The position numbers and the translations under genes were made by a program. From NCBI GenBank assembly GCA_947627335.1, contig CANQVQ010000006.1, positions 1-26,900 of the forward strand: 26,900 bases of DNA. The letters run 5' to 3'. The notes under the pieces are model-generated. The model searched no databases and was not told the DNA's origin. It was given only the letters and a program-made list of their open reading frames with translations. Source of the DNA: an uncultured Clostridia bacterium. GTDB lineage: Bacteria > Bacillota > Clostridia > Oscillospirales > CAG-382. Below are positions 6,384 through 16,400 of this stretch, piece by piece. Position 1 is the stretch's first letter. Each line of letters opens with the position of its first letter.

Positions 6384-9341
6384 TTACGCCTCCCCTTTTG
6401 GCTCGGAAGCGCTCTTCACGTCGACGACCTGCGCGCTCCCGTCCGATTTGACCTTCACGAATCCGCCGGAGGGGATCTCGTAAAGCGTTTCGCCGTCCCG
6501 ATAGGTGTACGAATCCGTCAGGTAGTTGAGGTAGAAAACTTCCCCGTTGGAGTACGTCACTCTCGCGACCCTGTTGTCGTGATCGAGGAATTCATGGGAC
6601 TCGATCGTCTCGGTACGCACGCTCTTGAGCGCATCGTTGAGCATATTGTACGCGGGGATGATGTAGTCCTTCCAGATCTCATATCGAATCGCGTAATACT
6701 GCGAAACCGACGAGTAAGAGTAGCCCTTCAGCTCGGACGTGTTGGTATACGCCACGATGAAGTACGGAGAAGCGCCGTTTTCGATGCTCTTGAGCAGCGA
6801 ATACTGGTAGTCGCCGGCGAGATTCAGCGCGGAGCCGGCAAATTCCTTGTATCCGTGCAGCACCATGCCGGTGAACGGAATGGAGCCGTCGGCGTAGCGG
6901 TAGCCGGAATCGTCCAGCGGCGCTTCGATGATGTCCGTCGCGTATTCCAGCGCGTACGCGTTGCCGCCGGACACGAGGACGCGGTCGTTCTGCTCGCGGA
7001 TCTTCGCCAGCAGGCGGCGCACCAGCACCTTGGAGTCCTCGCGGGTCAGCGGCGTCTCGTCGTTGAAGTCGGAATTGAGGTCGCTGCCGAGGGTACAGAC
7101 GGAGATCGAGCCGACGTTGTATTCCTCGTAGTCCTCCCAGACGCCGTCGTAGAAGTCCTCCATCACGAACGGCGAAAGCACGAGGCCGCCGGATTCGAGG
7201 AAGCACTGCCACGCCGGATCGTACTCCTGCGCCCAAGCTACTCGCCCGTCGATGGTCTGGGCGGTGTGTTTCTTTTCGCTGAATCCGTCGAAAGCAGACG
7301 TCCGTCCGACATAGGAGAAATCGAAGTCCGGGAACAGGGTCGCACCGCTGTCTTTGGTACTTTCGACCAGATCGCGGAAGCCGTCCGAACCGCCGAGCAC
7401 CTTTTCGACCTCGGCGCGGTTGGCGGCAGTCGCGAACATCCCTTCGTTGACCCAGCCGGTCAGCTTGAGGTTGACGGCGTTGATGCCCTTATCGGCAAGC
7501 TGTTGAAGGATGGTCTTGTCGTCCTCAAAGCTGGTCAGCGCGACCTTCTTGTTGATGGGGATCCCGAGCACTTCGTCCGTGGTGTCGATAGAGCCGAGCG
7601 TTTCCAGGTAGAGCGGAATATCCTCCGAAGCGTCCTCCAGCTTGGTCAGGACGCCCTTCCCCACGAGGTAATCGCGGTAGGTCCGCGCCATTTCGGAATA
7701 GTTCACGTCCTCCTTCAGCATGAACAGGCGGATCGTGTAATCGCCGGTGTACTTCCGCTTCGCTTCCACCGTCCACGTCGCGTTCGTGTTGCCCGCCAGA
7801 CCGCCGGTCAGCACATAGGTGTCCTGCGGACGGGGGTTGAACTGGGTATAGATGGAGACGAACTGGTGGGTCGAACCGCCGTTGGCGATGGCGATCTTCG
7901 CGAGGGAGTCGCCTTCCTCAATGACCGCCAGGTAGCCGATCTTCAGCAGGTCCTGCACCGTCACGACCTGCGTTTCGGGGACCGGGTTGCCTTCCTCGTC
8001 GAGGACCGGGTTGCCGTCGTCGTCCGTCTGGTAGACGATGTTGCCCTGGTCGTCGAGGACCGGTTGTTCCTCGTCATGCGAGCCGTTGTCCGCCCATTCG
8101 ACGACGCCGTACACCGGGAAGCGCATGGTCTCCTTGTTGGCGCCGGTCACCGTATGGTAGATGTTGTCGATCCCGTACATCGAGCTGACGCTCGTGAAGT
8201 TGCCCGCCCCTTTCATATCCGAGAAGGAGATGATAGAGCCGGAACCGTCCGGGGTGAAGATATAGCCTTCGTTGTTGATGTTGCCCGCACCGCCGTAGGG
8301 GAGCAGGATCACGTTGGAGAGCGCGTATACATCCGACTGGAAGCGGATGTTGCCCGCGTTCAGACGGATCGTGATGGCGCCGTCCGTGTCCGCCTTATAC
8401 TCGATCGCCAGCTTGAACAGCGGGGGATTTTCCTCCGTGGAAACGTATCCGGTCTCCGCGTGGTCCTCCTCCATCTGGTCGAGGGTGTAATCGGTATAGA
8501 GCTTGACGATGTCCTCCACGCGCTGCAGCTCGTGGGTCGTGATGTGGGATTCGCAGATCCGCAGGTCCATCCGTTCCAGCACCGGGTACTGGTCGAGATA
8601 GTCCATCTTGGTCTTTTCCGCTTTGCCCGTATCGTCCAGGTCATACAGCACATAGAACGCTTCAAACATATTCGCGTCGCGGGAGGAATCCGAATTCTGC
8701 TGGATCTGCTCATGCAGCCTATCCCACTTGCTCGCCTCGATCATACGCGGGACGAGGTAAGTCACCTGCTCGCGCCCGATGGAATACTCGAGCCGGATGC
8801 CGCCGCGAATGTTGCTGACGGTGATCTGGTTATTCGCCGCCGCGTCCGCGAAGGAATCCATTTGCAGGTCGGAATTGTTCTGCGAGAATTGGACGATCAG
8901 CTGCGAATACAGCGTCTCCTTGACGGAGTTCGAGGTATTCGAGCCTTGGGCGGACTGGCTGGAGCCCACGTTGAAGGGGTTGGTCGAATAGTAGGCGGTG
9001 TACGCGGGGATCTCGCCGCTTTCATCGATCTCCTCCTTGGTGAGTTCCGGGTCCTCCAGCGACAGTACCACCACTTCGCCCGTGATGGAATCGACGTAGA
9101 AGGCGATCCCGTTGACGACGCTGTAGAGCGTCATCGGCGCAATGACTTCATTGCCGAGAATGCGGTCCTTGATCGTCTTGAAAGCGGTACTCATGTACGC
9201 CGGGTAAAGGCTGTCCTTCCATTCGTCCTCCCACGACGGTTCTTCGTCCGTCGCCGCAAACACGGGGAGCGAAGCGAACGCCGGGACGACGAGCGCCAGA
9301 CAGAGGAGCAGGAGCGCAAACCGTTTGCATTTTTTTCTCAT
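6384..9341 (-). CDS. Secreted DUF5696-like protein, putative glycoside hydrolase
   Basis: 985 aa. A signal peptide is clear: basic MRKKCKRF, a hydrophobic core, and an AFA/AAT-type cleavage region near residues 24-31. The rest is extracellular and mostly beta-rich up to about residue 600 (with text such as YIFTPDGSGSIISF), followed by a region of alternating strands and helices (about 620-900) resembling a beta/alpha barrel: NAVNLKLTGWVNEG, LFPDFDFSYVG, SVCTLGSDLNSDFN and GMVLHGYKEFAGSAL are successive candidate strand ends with acidic or aromatic residues. I recognise it as DUF5696-like, a family found beside sugar ABC transporters; glycosidase activity is inference. An acidic insertion with DxxGNPV-type repeats lies at about 417-447. 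The start was chosen at 9341 because the signal peptide begins there and AAAGGAG sits about 9 bases upstream; the frame is open further upstream but overlaps the previous gene. Confidence 0.75.
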   Translation of the reverse strand: MRKKCKRFALLLLCLALVVPAFASLPVFAATDEEPSWEDEWKDSLYPAYMSTAFKTIKDRILGNEVIAPMTLYSVVNGIAFYVDSITGEVVVLSLEDPELTKEEIDESGEIPAYTAYYSTNPFNVGSSQSAQGSNTSNSVKETLYSQLIVQFSQNNSDLQMDSFADAAANNQITVSNIRGGIRLEYSIGREQVTYLVPRMIEASKWDRLHEQIQQNSDSSRDANMFEAFYVLYDLDDTGKAEKTKMDYLDQYPVLERMDLRICESHITTHELQRVEDIVKLYTDYTLDQMEEDHAETGYVSTEENPPLFKLAIEYKADTDGAITIRLNAGNIRFQSDVYALSNVILLPYGGAGNINNEGYIFTPDGSGSIISFSDMKGAGNFTSVSSMYGIDNIYHTVTGANKETMRFPVYGVVEWADNGSHDEEQPVLDDQGNIVYQTDDDGNPVLDEEGNPVPETQVVTVQDLLKIGYLAVIEEGDSLAKIAIANGGSTHQFVSIYTQFNPRPQDTYVLTGGLAGNTNATWTVEAKRKYTGDYTIRLFMLKEDVNYSEMARTYRDYLVGKGVLTKLEDASEDIPLYLETLGSIDTTDEVLGIPINKKVALTSFEDDKTILQQLADKGINAVNLKLTGWVNEGMFATAANRAEVEKVLGGSDGFRDLVESTKDSGATLFPDFDFSYVGRTSAFDGFSEKKHTAQTIDGRVAWAQEYDPAWQCFLESGGLVLSPFVMEDFYDGVWEDYEEYNVGSISVCTLGSDLNSDFNDETPLTREDSKVLVRRLLAKIREQNDRVLVSGGNAYALEYATDIIEAPLDDSGYRYADGSIPFTGMVLHGYKEFAGSALNLAGDYQYSLLKSIENGASPYFIVAYTNTSELKGYSYSSVSQYYAIRYEIWKDYIIPAYNMLNDALKSVRTETIESHEFLDHDNRVARVTYSNGEVFYLNYLTDSYTYRDGETLYEIPSGGFVKVKSDGSAQVVDVKSASEPKGEA

Positions 9342-9355
9342 TTCCGTACTCCTTT

Positions 9356-11599
9356 CTACGCTCTGTTGGATATTTCCCTGTAAATATTGAAGCCGAACGC
9401 GTAGATCTTGGTGATCAGTCCGAAGAACAGAACCGCGATGAACATGATCAACGCGACCATGACGAGCGAGAAGATGACCGTGATCATGTTCTTCACAAGA
9501 CCGTAATCGTGCGTGACCATGACGCCGAAGAAGGCGAGCAGACCGACCCAGACCCAGCCGATGCCGATGATCATGTTCACCAGATCCATTTCCGCGAGGG
9601 ACATCACGTTCGTGAGCGCCACGCACGGGATCAGCAGGATGACCAGCGGGACCAGCGAATAGCTGACCGCGATGAACACGTCCTTGAAGGAACCTTCGCC
9701 GTCGAACAGGGTCGTCAGGCACCAGTTGCCGACCGCCAGCAGGAACACCGGCAGGATGATGGACATGGCGGACATGACGTAGGAGCCGCTGCCGCCCGAG
9801 GCGACCCGTCCGGACGCCAGATACCCTTTGCCGATCGCCTGATAGACGAACGCGAGCGCCGCCGCGAGCAGCCAGAAGATCGCACCGCGGAGCGAACCTC
9901 TGCGCTCATGCTTGAGGTCCCAGAAACCGTCGAACGGGTGGAAGATGATGTAGAATCCGTACATCACTTCCTCCCAGAAGCCGCGTTTTTCCTTGTCACG
10001 GGTGTTCTTTTTGTTGTATTTCGCCGCCCAGCCGAAGAACTTCACGATCGCGACGAGCAGGACGACGGCGACGATCAGAACGATCCACAGATGGTCCTCG
10101 ATCCAGTCCTTGCGGTACAGCTGATACGCTTCCGAGAACAACTCGGTATCGTTCGCATAGCGGTAGAACAGCATCGCTTCCTCGTACTCGCCTTCGCGGT
10201 AGAGCGATTGCCCGATGCCGATATACGCTTCGTCGTAGTTGTTGTTGCGTTGGAGGATACGGGTGTAGTACTGCGCGGACTGCGAGAAGTTCTGGTCGAT
10301 GTCGTTTTGGATCGCAGCCGCAAGCAGGTCGCCGTAGTCCGTGCGCTTATAGACGGTGACGCTGCCGTTGGTCTTATCCAGCAGCAGGATATTCGTGCCC
10401 TGATAGTCGATTGCGGCGAGGTTCTGGATGTTGCCGATGTTGTCGCCGAAATCGCCGAAGGCGTAGAGCAGGTTGCCGTCGGAATCGTAGGTAAAGACTT
10501 TGCTTCGCTTGCTGTCGATGATGCTCCAGCTTCCGTTTTCGCCGACGGCGACGTCCACGATCGTGGACGGACCGGAGGTGTTGGCGCCGGAGGTCGTAAA
10601 TCCACTGTTCATGTCGATCTCACCGGCGGGCGGCCAGAAGCCGCGACGGATCATGACGTCGCTGCCGCTCGGGTTGAGCTTTTTGACCATCGCGTAGTCG
10701 CCGGATTTGGAACGGCTCTGGATCGCCGAAACGACCTGCTGTTCGTCGATCGACGCGATCGTGGCGTAGACGAAGTCGTCCTCGTCGATGCAGAGGTTGT
10801 TATACTCCTTCGAGACCAGCTGTTCGGAAGCGTCGATCTGCTCCTGCGTCTGGAACAGTCTCCAGAAGTGCTCGAACGCGTTGTAGGTGACTTTCTGGGC
10901 GCCGACGAACCCGTTGAAGGAGCCATCCCGGTTCAGGGACAGGATCCCGTAGTTGGTCGTCGAAGAAACGACGTAGATACGACCGGCGGAGTCGACCGCG
11001 ACGGCGACCGGCGTATAGACGTGGTTTTCCGGCATGACTTCGCTGGCAGGCTCCGGGACGATGTCCACGAAATTGCCGAGCTTGTCGAAGATGACGATAC
11101 GGGAATTGCCCTTATCCGCGACGTAGATCTCGCTCTCCGTCACGAACAGACCGTTCGGCTGGGAAAGTCCGTCCGGAACGCCGTAATTGTTGAGGAATTG
11201 CGAGATCACCAGGCGAACGTTGTACTTTTCGTCCGTGACGATGATGCGGTTGTTCCCGGTATCGGAGATGTAGACGTGGTTGAGGTCGTCGACGAAGACG
11301 TCCGACGGCGAGGAAAGCCCTTTCGCCGAACCGTCCGCGTTGGTGAATTCAGCCGCGTACAGCAGCTTCGCGTTCGCGCTCGCACCGCCCTCGGCGCTGA
11401 CGGAATATTGCAGGCTCTTACCGTCGATAAGGCTTTCCGGCACCGGCACATACGCCGCAGGGCATTCGAGCATAAACCCGCTCCGCCCGTAGGTGTACGT
11501 CGCGTACGGGATCGCCGAAGCGCTGACCGTCAGCGTGCCGAACGTCATGACCAGCAGAACAACGATCAGAAGAAACCTGACTCCATGATTTTTTTTCAT
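9356..11599 (-). CDS. NHL-repeat / TPR / Yip1-type membrane protein
   Basis: 747 aa. A signal peptide (MKKNHGVRFLLIVVLLVM, cleavage near SASA, ~29) is followed by an extracellular beta-propeller with NHL-type repeats: SSPSDVFVDDLNHVYISDTG (from ~94), QPNGLFVTESEIYVADKG (from ~146), TPVAVAVDSAGRIYVV (~196), and later blades to ~425. A short TPR-like helical segment (about 430-500, with NNNYDEAYIGIGQSLYREGEYEEA) precedes a membrane helix (~503-525), a basic cytoplasmic loop, and a Yip1-type multi-pass domain (about 545-747; FHPFDGFWDLKHERRGSL). NHL propellers usually bind protein, RNA or carbohydrate ligands; its role here is unknown, but its place between two permease pairs suggests a sensing or assembly part of the transporter. 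Start 11599 has TAAGGAGG upstream and begins the signal peptide; the longer open frame overlaps the permease gene. Confidence 0.82.
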   Translation of the reverse strand: MKKNHGVRFLLIVVLLVMTFGTLTVSASAIPYATYTYGRSGFMLECPAAYVPVPESLIDGKSLQYSVSAEGGASANAKLLYAAEFTNADGSAKGLSSPSDVFVDDLNHVYISDTGNNRIIVTDEKYNVRLVISQFLNNYGVPDGLSQPNGLFVTESEIYVADKGNSRIVIFDKLGNFVDIVPEPASEVMPENHVYTPVAVAVDSAGRIYVVSSTTNYGILSLNRDGSFNGFVGAQKVTYNAFEHFWRLFQTQEQIDASEQLVSKEYNNLCIDEDDFVYATIASIDEQQVVSAIQSRSKSGDYAMVKKLNPSGSDVMIRRGFWPPAGEIDMNSGFTTSGANTSGPSTIVDVAVGENGSWSIIDSKRSKVFTYDSDGNLLYAFGDFGDNIGNIQNLAAIDYQGTNILLLDKTNGSVTVYKRTDYGDLLAAAIQNDIDQNFSQSAQYYTRILQRNNNYDEAYIGIGQSLYREGEYEEAMLFYRYANDTELFSEAYQLYRKDWIEDHLWIVLIVAVVLLVAIVKFFGWAAKYNKKNTRDKEKRGFWEEVMYGFYIIFHPFDGFWDLKHERRGSLRGAIFWLLAAALAFVYQAIGKGYLASGRVASGGSGSYVMSAMSIILPVFLLAVGNWCLTTLFDGEGSFKDVFIAVSYSLVPLVILLIPCVALTNVMSLAEMDLVNMIIGIGWVWVGLLAFFGVMVTHDYGLVKNMITVIFSLVMVALIMFIAVLFFGLITKIYAFGFNIYREISNRA

Positions 11600-11610
11600 G
11601 TTCTTCCTCC

Positions 11611-12525
11611 TTAATCCTTCATACCGGCAGAAGACATGGTCTGGATGACGCTGTTCTGCGAAATGATGAACACCAGAATCGGGACGACCATCATGAAGAC
11701 CGTGGAGGCCGCCGAAACGCCGGTTCTCTGAATGCCGGCGGTGACAAGCTGGCTGATCGCGTAGTTGAGGGTCTTGAGCTGTTCGCTGTAGATGAACAGG
11801 TTCGCACCGGAAGCCCAAAGATCCTTGAACGCGAAGAGGATCAGCGTCGCCCACGCCGGTTTGACCATCGGCATGGCGATCTTCCAGAAGATCTTGTTTT
11901 CGGACGCGCCTTCCAGGCGTGCGCTTTCCAGCACCGAGTCGTTGACACTGGTCTCCATGAACTGCTTCATCAGGTACAGACCGAAGGACGTACAGAACGC
12001 CGGCACGATGACCGCGAGGTAGGTATCCACCCAGCCGAGCGCGGACATGATGATGAAGTTGGAGATCGCCGTGACCGTCGCGTTGAACATCAGGGAGTAC
12101 TGGACGGCGCGGAACAGGAAGTTGCGCCCCGGGAACGGGATCTTCGCCAACGCGTATGCCGCGTAGGAGGAGAGCAGCACGTTCCCCATCGTCCCGACGA
12201 CGGAAATGAAGATCGTATTGAATACATAGCGGGAGAACGGGACCCAGGATTCCGACATGGTCCGGAACAGGTCGCGGAAGTTATCCAGCGTCGGGTTGAT
12301 GACGAAGAAGCGAGGCGGGAAAACGAAGATCTCGTCGAGCGGCTTGAGCGACTGCACGATGGAGTAGACCATCGGCAGGAACATGAAGAAGCCGAAGATG
12401 AACAGCAGGATATAGATACCGATGTCGCCGCCCGCGGAACGGTTGACCGAACGCTTGAATTGCACCCGGTTGGTCTGGTGCTTCCGGTAGGCAGCCTTTA
12501 CTTTGTTTCTTGCATTTTCTAACAT
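11611..12525 (-). CDS. Carbohydrate ABC transporter permease, MalG/UgpE-type (first pair)
   Basis: 304 aa permease of the CUT1-type sugar transporter family. The EAA loop begins ESARLEGASENKIFWKIAMP (about 200) and is followed by MVKP. Hydrophobic helices are at about 36-57, 101-128, 138-160, 167-187, 222-240 and 272-290, the usual six-helix arrangement. The ATG lies one base after the stop of the preceding permease gene (TGA-T-ATG), so the two are very likely translationally coupled and form one heterodimer. The next gene begins 11 bases downstream. Confidence 0.92.
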   Translation of the reverse strand: MLENARNKVKAAYRKHQTNRVQFKRSVNRSAGGDIGIYILLFIFGFFMFLPMVYSIVQSLKPLDEIFVFPPRFFVINPTLDNFRDLFRTMSESWVPFSRYVFNTIFISVVGTMGNVLLSSYAAYALAKIPFPGRNFLFRAVQYSLMFNATVTAISNFIIMSALGWVDTYLAVIVPAFCTSFGLYLMKQFMETSVNDSVLESARLEGASENKIFWKIAMPMVKPAWATLILFAFKDLWASGANLFIYSEQLKTLNYAISQLVTAGIQRTGVSAASTVFMMVVPILVFIISQNSVIQTMSSAGMKD

Positions 12526-12526
12526 A

Positions 12527-13462
12527 TCAGGTACCTATCTTTCTCAGGATTCGGTTGACCAGCATATTGCACCCGATCATCATCAGGAACAGCAGCGTCG
12601 CGATCGCGGAAGCGTAGCCCATTTCGTATCGCTGGTTGCCGTAGTCCTCGAGGTGGTGCATGATAGTATGCGCCACATAGTTCGGGCTCGGGAAGCCGAC
12701 CAGAGCGGTGATGATCGCGCCGAAACCGAATGCGCCGGTGATCGAAAGGATCGCACCAAGCATCATCTGCGGACGCATCATCGGCAAGGTGATGTAGTAA
12801 AGTTCCTGCCAGCGGTTCTTGACGCCGTCCACCGCGCCCGCTTCGTAAAGCGAGGTATCGACCGTCTGGAAGCCGGCGATGTTCGTCAGGAAGGAGGTGC
12901 CGAGCGAGGTCCAGAGCGCGACAAGACAGCAGAGTGTGAAGATGTACTTCGTATCCTGGAACCACAGGACCGGCTCGTCAAGCAGTCCGAGTTCCACGCC
13001 CCAGGCGTTGACCAGACCATAGGAGTCGCTCGAGAAGAAGTAGGTCCAGATCAGGTAAACGTTGCCGGAGATAGACGGCGCGTAGAAGATCAGCGTCACG
13101 ATGGAGCGGATCTTCGGGCGAAGCTCGTTGATGAACCACGCGAACAGCAGGGAGAGCAGGTAGGAACCCGGTCCCGTGACCGCCGCGAACTTCAGCGTGT
13201 TCTTGATCGCCAGAATGAACACGTCGTCGTCCAGGAACAACCGGATATAGTTGTCAAGGAACACGAAGGACGGAAATTCCAGCATATTGAAGTTGGTGAA
13301 GCTCAGCAGGAGGGAAAGCACGACCGGAACCACCGTGAAGAGCGTGAACAGGATGAAGAACGGTGCGATCATCAGGTACGCTACTTTGTGCTTCTTGATC
13401 TCCAGCAGAGTCCACTGGAAGCGGGTCAGGTCCGTTCGGATTACCGCTTTTTCTTTTGCCAC
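12527..13462 (-). CDS. Sugar ABC transporter permease, MalF/UgpA-type (first pair)
   Basis: 311 aa permease. The EAA loop is YEAGAVDGVKNRWQELYYI (206-224) followed by TLPMMRP. Hydrophobic helices are at about 27-54, 83-112, 119-140, 172-192, 234-256 and 283-304. The start is a GTG one base after the stop of the solute-binding-protein gene, and its AAGGAGGG ribosome binding site lies within the last codons of that gene. This arrangement (binding protein, MalF-type, MalG-type) is the standard CUT1 order. Confidence 0.92.
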   Translation of the reverse strand: MAKEKAVIRTDLTRFQWTLLEIKKHKVAYLMIAPFFILFTLFTVVPVVLSLLLSFTNFNMLEFPSFVFLDNYIRLFLDDDVFILAIKNTLKFAAVTGPGSYLLSLLFAWFINELRPKIRSIVTLIFYAPSISGNVYLIWTYFFSSDSYGLVNAWGVELGLLDEPVLWFQDTKYIFTLCCLVALWTSLGTSFLTNIAGFQTVDTSLYEAGAVDGVKNRWQELYYITLPMMRPQMMLGAILSITGAFGFGAIITALVGFPSPNYVAHTIMHHLEDYGNQRYEMGYASAIATLLFLMMIGCNMLVNRILRKIGT

Positions 13463-13463
13463 G

Positions 13464-16400
13464 TCAGTTCCCTCCTTCCGCGTCGGTCCAAGAAATTCCC
13501 TGTTCGGTCAGGTACTCTTCCATATCCTTGATGGTATCGGCCGTAGGCAGGTTGAACTCGTTGCGTTTGCGGGTCAATTCGTTGTTGATGTCGGTGATAT
13601 AGGAGCGCATCGCGTCGAGCGGGTCTTCCTTATCGTTATATACGTTCAGGAACGCGAAGTTCGTGTAACGGCCGACGATGTAGGAACCCGGATATTCCGG
13701 CGTACATTCGACGGCGTTGAACTGCGCGAACAGGTTGTCGTATTCGTCCTTGGACCACGACATCCCGGCGAGCGCTTCCATGTTCGCGGTCGCCTGCTTC
13801 GCGGACGGACCGAGCAGCGCTACCATTTCGTTGCCGAAGGAGGACTGCACGTCCTTGCTCATCCACCACTGCATATAGCACCATGCGCCGAGCGCGTTCT
13901 TCTCGCTGACCGAGCGCATCATCATCATCGCGCTGACCGCGCCGACCGTGGTATTGTCGATGATGGTTTCGCCGGTGTCGGGATCCTCCGTGACCATGCC
14001 GGGCAGCGGCGTGAATTCCCACAGACCGTTGATCTCCGGCGCGAAGATGATCAGGGAGTTGTAGTTGGTATAATCCGCGATCGCCAGCGGCATTTCGCCG
14101 GAACGGAAGCGGTTGGCAAGGTTATAGGTGATCGGGAAGCCGTACTGCGTGAACAGGTCGCAGGAGGTACGGAACGCGGCGAGCGAAATATCCGAATCCA
14201 GATTGATCGCGATGCCGTCCGTCGTCGGGCGAACATTCCCGTCCGCGTCGACGTAGGTGTAGCCGATGTCGGCGAGGTATTCGTCGACGCTGTTGTACTT
14301 GTTTTTGTCGTACTCGGTCTCCTCGTAATACTTACGGAACAGGTTGAGGTACTCGTCGTAATTGCCTTCCTGATAGTAGGTCTCGTCCTGCTGGTACATC
14401 AGCACGGTCGAGGTGCCGACGCCGGTCGGGGCGCCGATGTCAAGTCCGGCGGCGTCGATCGTGTAAATGAGCTGGTAGAATTCATCCCAGGTATCCGGCG
14501 GGGAGATACCGAGCTCGACGAAAATGTCCTTGCGGTAGAACATCATGTTGAAGGACATGGTCTCCGGCAGGGCGTAGGTCTGCCCGTACAGGGTCAGCGG
14601 ACGGATCGCCGCCGGCGCGAACCGCTCCACGACCTTATCGAAGGTCGGAATGAGTCCGCTCTCGATCTTCGGTCCGTACACCGGGTCATCCTCCCAGCGG
14701 GACAGATCGTTGAAGTTGTAGCCGGTCGACGTGTCGTCGCTCGGGTTATTCAGGGACAGGACCGCCGAACGGATCGCGTAGTTGACCGGGTCGCCCTGCG
14801 CCGCACCCATATAGACGTCCGGACCGGTACCGGCAAGCGTCGCCGGCAAAAGCGTGCCGCCCGCGACCAGCTTGACGACGACCGGGATCTCGTAATCCAC
14901 GGAGAAGGAGTCGTCGACCAGGCTTCGGACGATCTGCGCCTGGTCACGGGAGGTCGCCGTCCAGACTTCCACGGCGTAGTCCTCGGCATTTTCGATGTCT
15001 TTGCCGTCCTCCGTCGAGCCGAGGGAATCATAATCCGAGAAGAAGGACCAGAAGAACTTCTCCACACCGCCCCAGAGCTTGGAGAAGAAGCCCGCCTCCG
15101 CACGCGGACGCTCCGCGTCGGGGGATTGGACGCACAGGTAGTCGATGTCAAGCGGTTGGTTCTGCGTATCGGTCAGCCAGGTGCCGAGGGAGGCGGTGTA
15201 GTCCTTCAAGCTCGACATATAGCTGGCGATGGTCGTGGGATATTTCCCCATGCGTTCGCAGACGTTCGCCACGCGGTCGAGCGTCGCGGTGTTTTCGCCC
15301 ATGCCGCCCGTAAGGCGCGACAGCTCCTCGGAAACGTCGTAAAGGTTGACGGATTCGGCTTTCAGACCGGTCAGGACGTCCGGGATCAACCGCTCGAAGC
15401 GGTAATCGCGGTACTTATCCGGGCTTGCGCCGGTGATCATGAGGATCTTCCGGTAGTACGCGTTGATGTTCGTCAGGGATTCGTTGACGCGGCGAAGCAC
15501 GTCGGACATATCCCCGAGCACGACTTCCATGCGGATGGTGTTGACGCCTTTTTCGAGGTAGAACAGCGGGTAGACCTTTTCGATGTCGTCGCTGCTGTCC
15601 CCGTTGAGCACGCCGTACCAGAGCGGGTCCGTCACCCAGTCGGAGGAGTAATCAAAACGCAGTTTGCAGGCTTCGCGGAACGGAAGCTCGCCGTTGATGT
15701 AGATCTTCCGGGAAACGTAAAGACCGGAATAGTAGCTCTGCTTGGAACGCGGAACGATGCTGTAGAAGCCCGCTTCGGGAACTTCCACTTCCCATTCGAC
15801 CCACTGCCCGACGTATTCCCATTTTTCACCGCCGATCATGTTCAGACGGATCAGCGACGGGTCCTGCGGCTGGCTGATAACGGAGGAACGGTTGTTGAGC
15901 TGGTAGATGGTCCGTTCGGACATCGTCGTGGGGTATTCGCCCTGCACGACGACCTGCTCGTCGCCTCTGTAGACCTGCGCGTCGCCGCCCTTGGAGGCAT
16001 AGTATTCCTCATACGCCGGAGCGGTCTCGGCATGGCAGAAGGAGATCCGGTCGATGGCGACCGCTTCGCGCACCGCCTGGAAGGAGATCGTATGTTCCCC
16101 CGCCTCCAGGTAGAAGCCGAGCGGCTCGTCGAAATGCTCGACGGTATTCCCATCGGCGTCCTCCGAAGTGTAATAGCCGTAGTAGCCGGTAGAATCATAG
16201 AGGTAGGAATCCGCCCACTCGGACACGAGTTCCTTATCCGGCTTCAGCTCGTTGCCGTTGCCGTCCTTGGAAAACGGGCGGTTTGCCAGATCCGCATAGT
16301 CCCCCTGCACGCGTTTCTTGAACTCGTCGGAATCGGAGTACATCTGCACGGTTTTGCCGTCTTCATCCGTGTATTCGTAAACGTCGTTCCAAACGCGGGG

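Noticed and set aside
6579..9383. Long plus-strand open frame (about 934 codons) opposite the DUF5696-like gene
   Set aside because: Antisense shadow produced by GC-rich codon bias; no ribosome binding site or recognisable motif, while the minus strand gives a clear secreted protein.
9342..9722. Upstream extension of the DUF5696-like frame
   Set aside because: The extension overlaps the Yip1 coding region in another frame, and the signal peptide with its ribosome binding site begins at 9341.
11600..11854. Upstream extension of the NHL/Yip1 frame
   Set aside because: The extension overlaps the permease gene; the ATG at 11599 has TAAGGAGG and begins a signal peptide.
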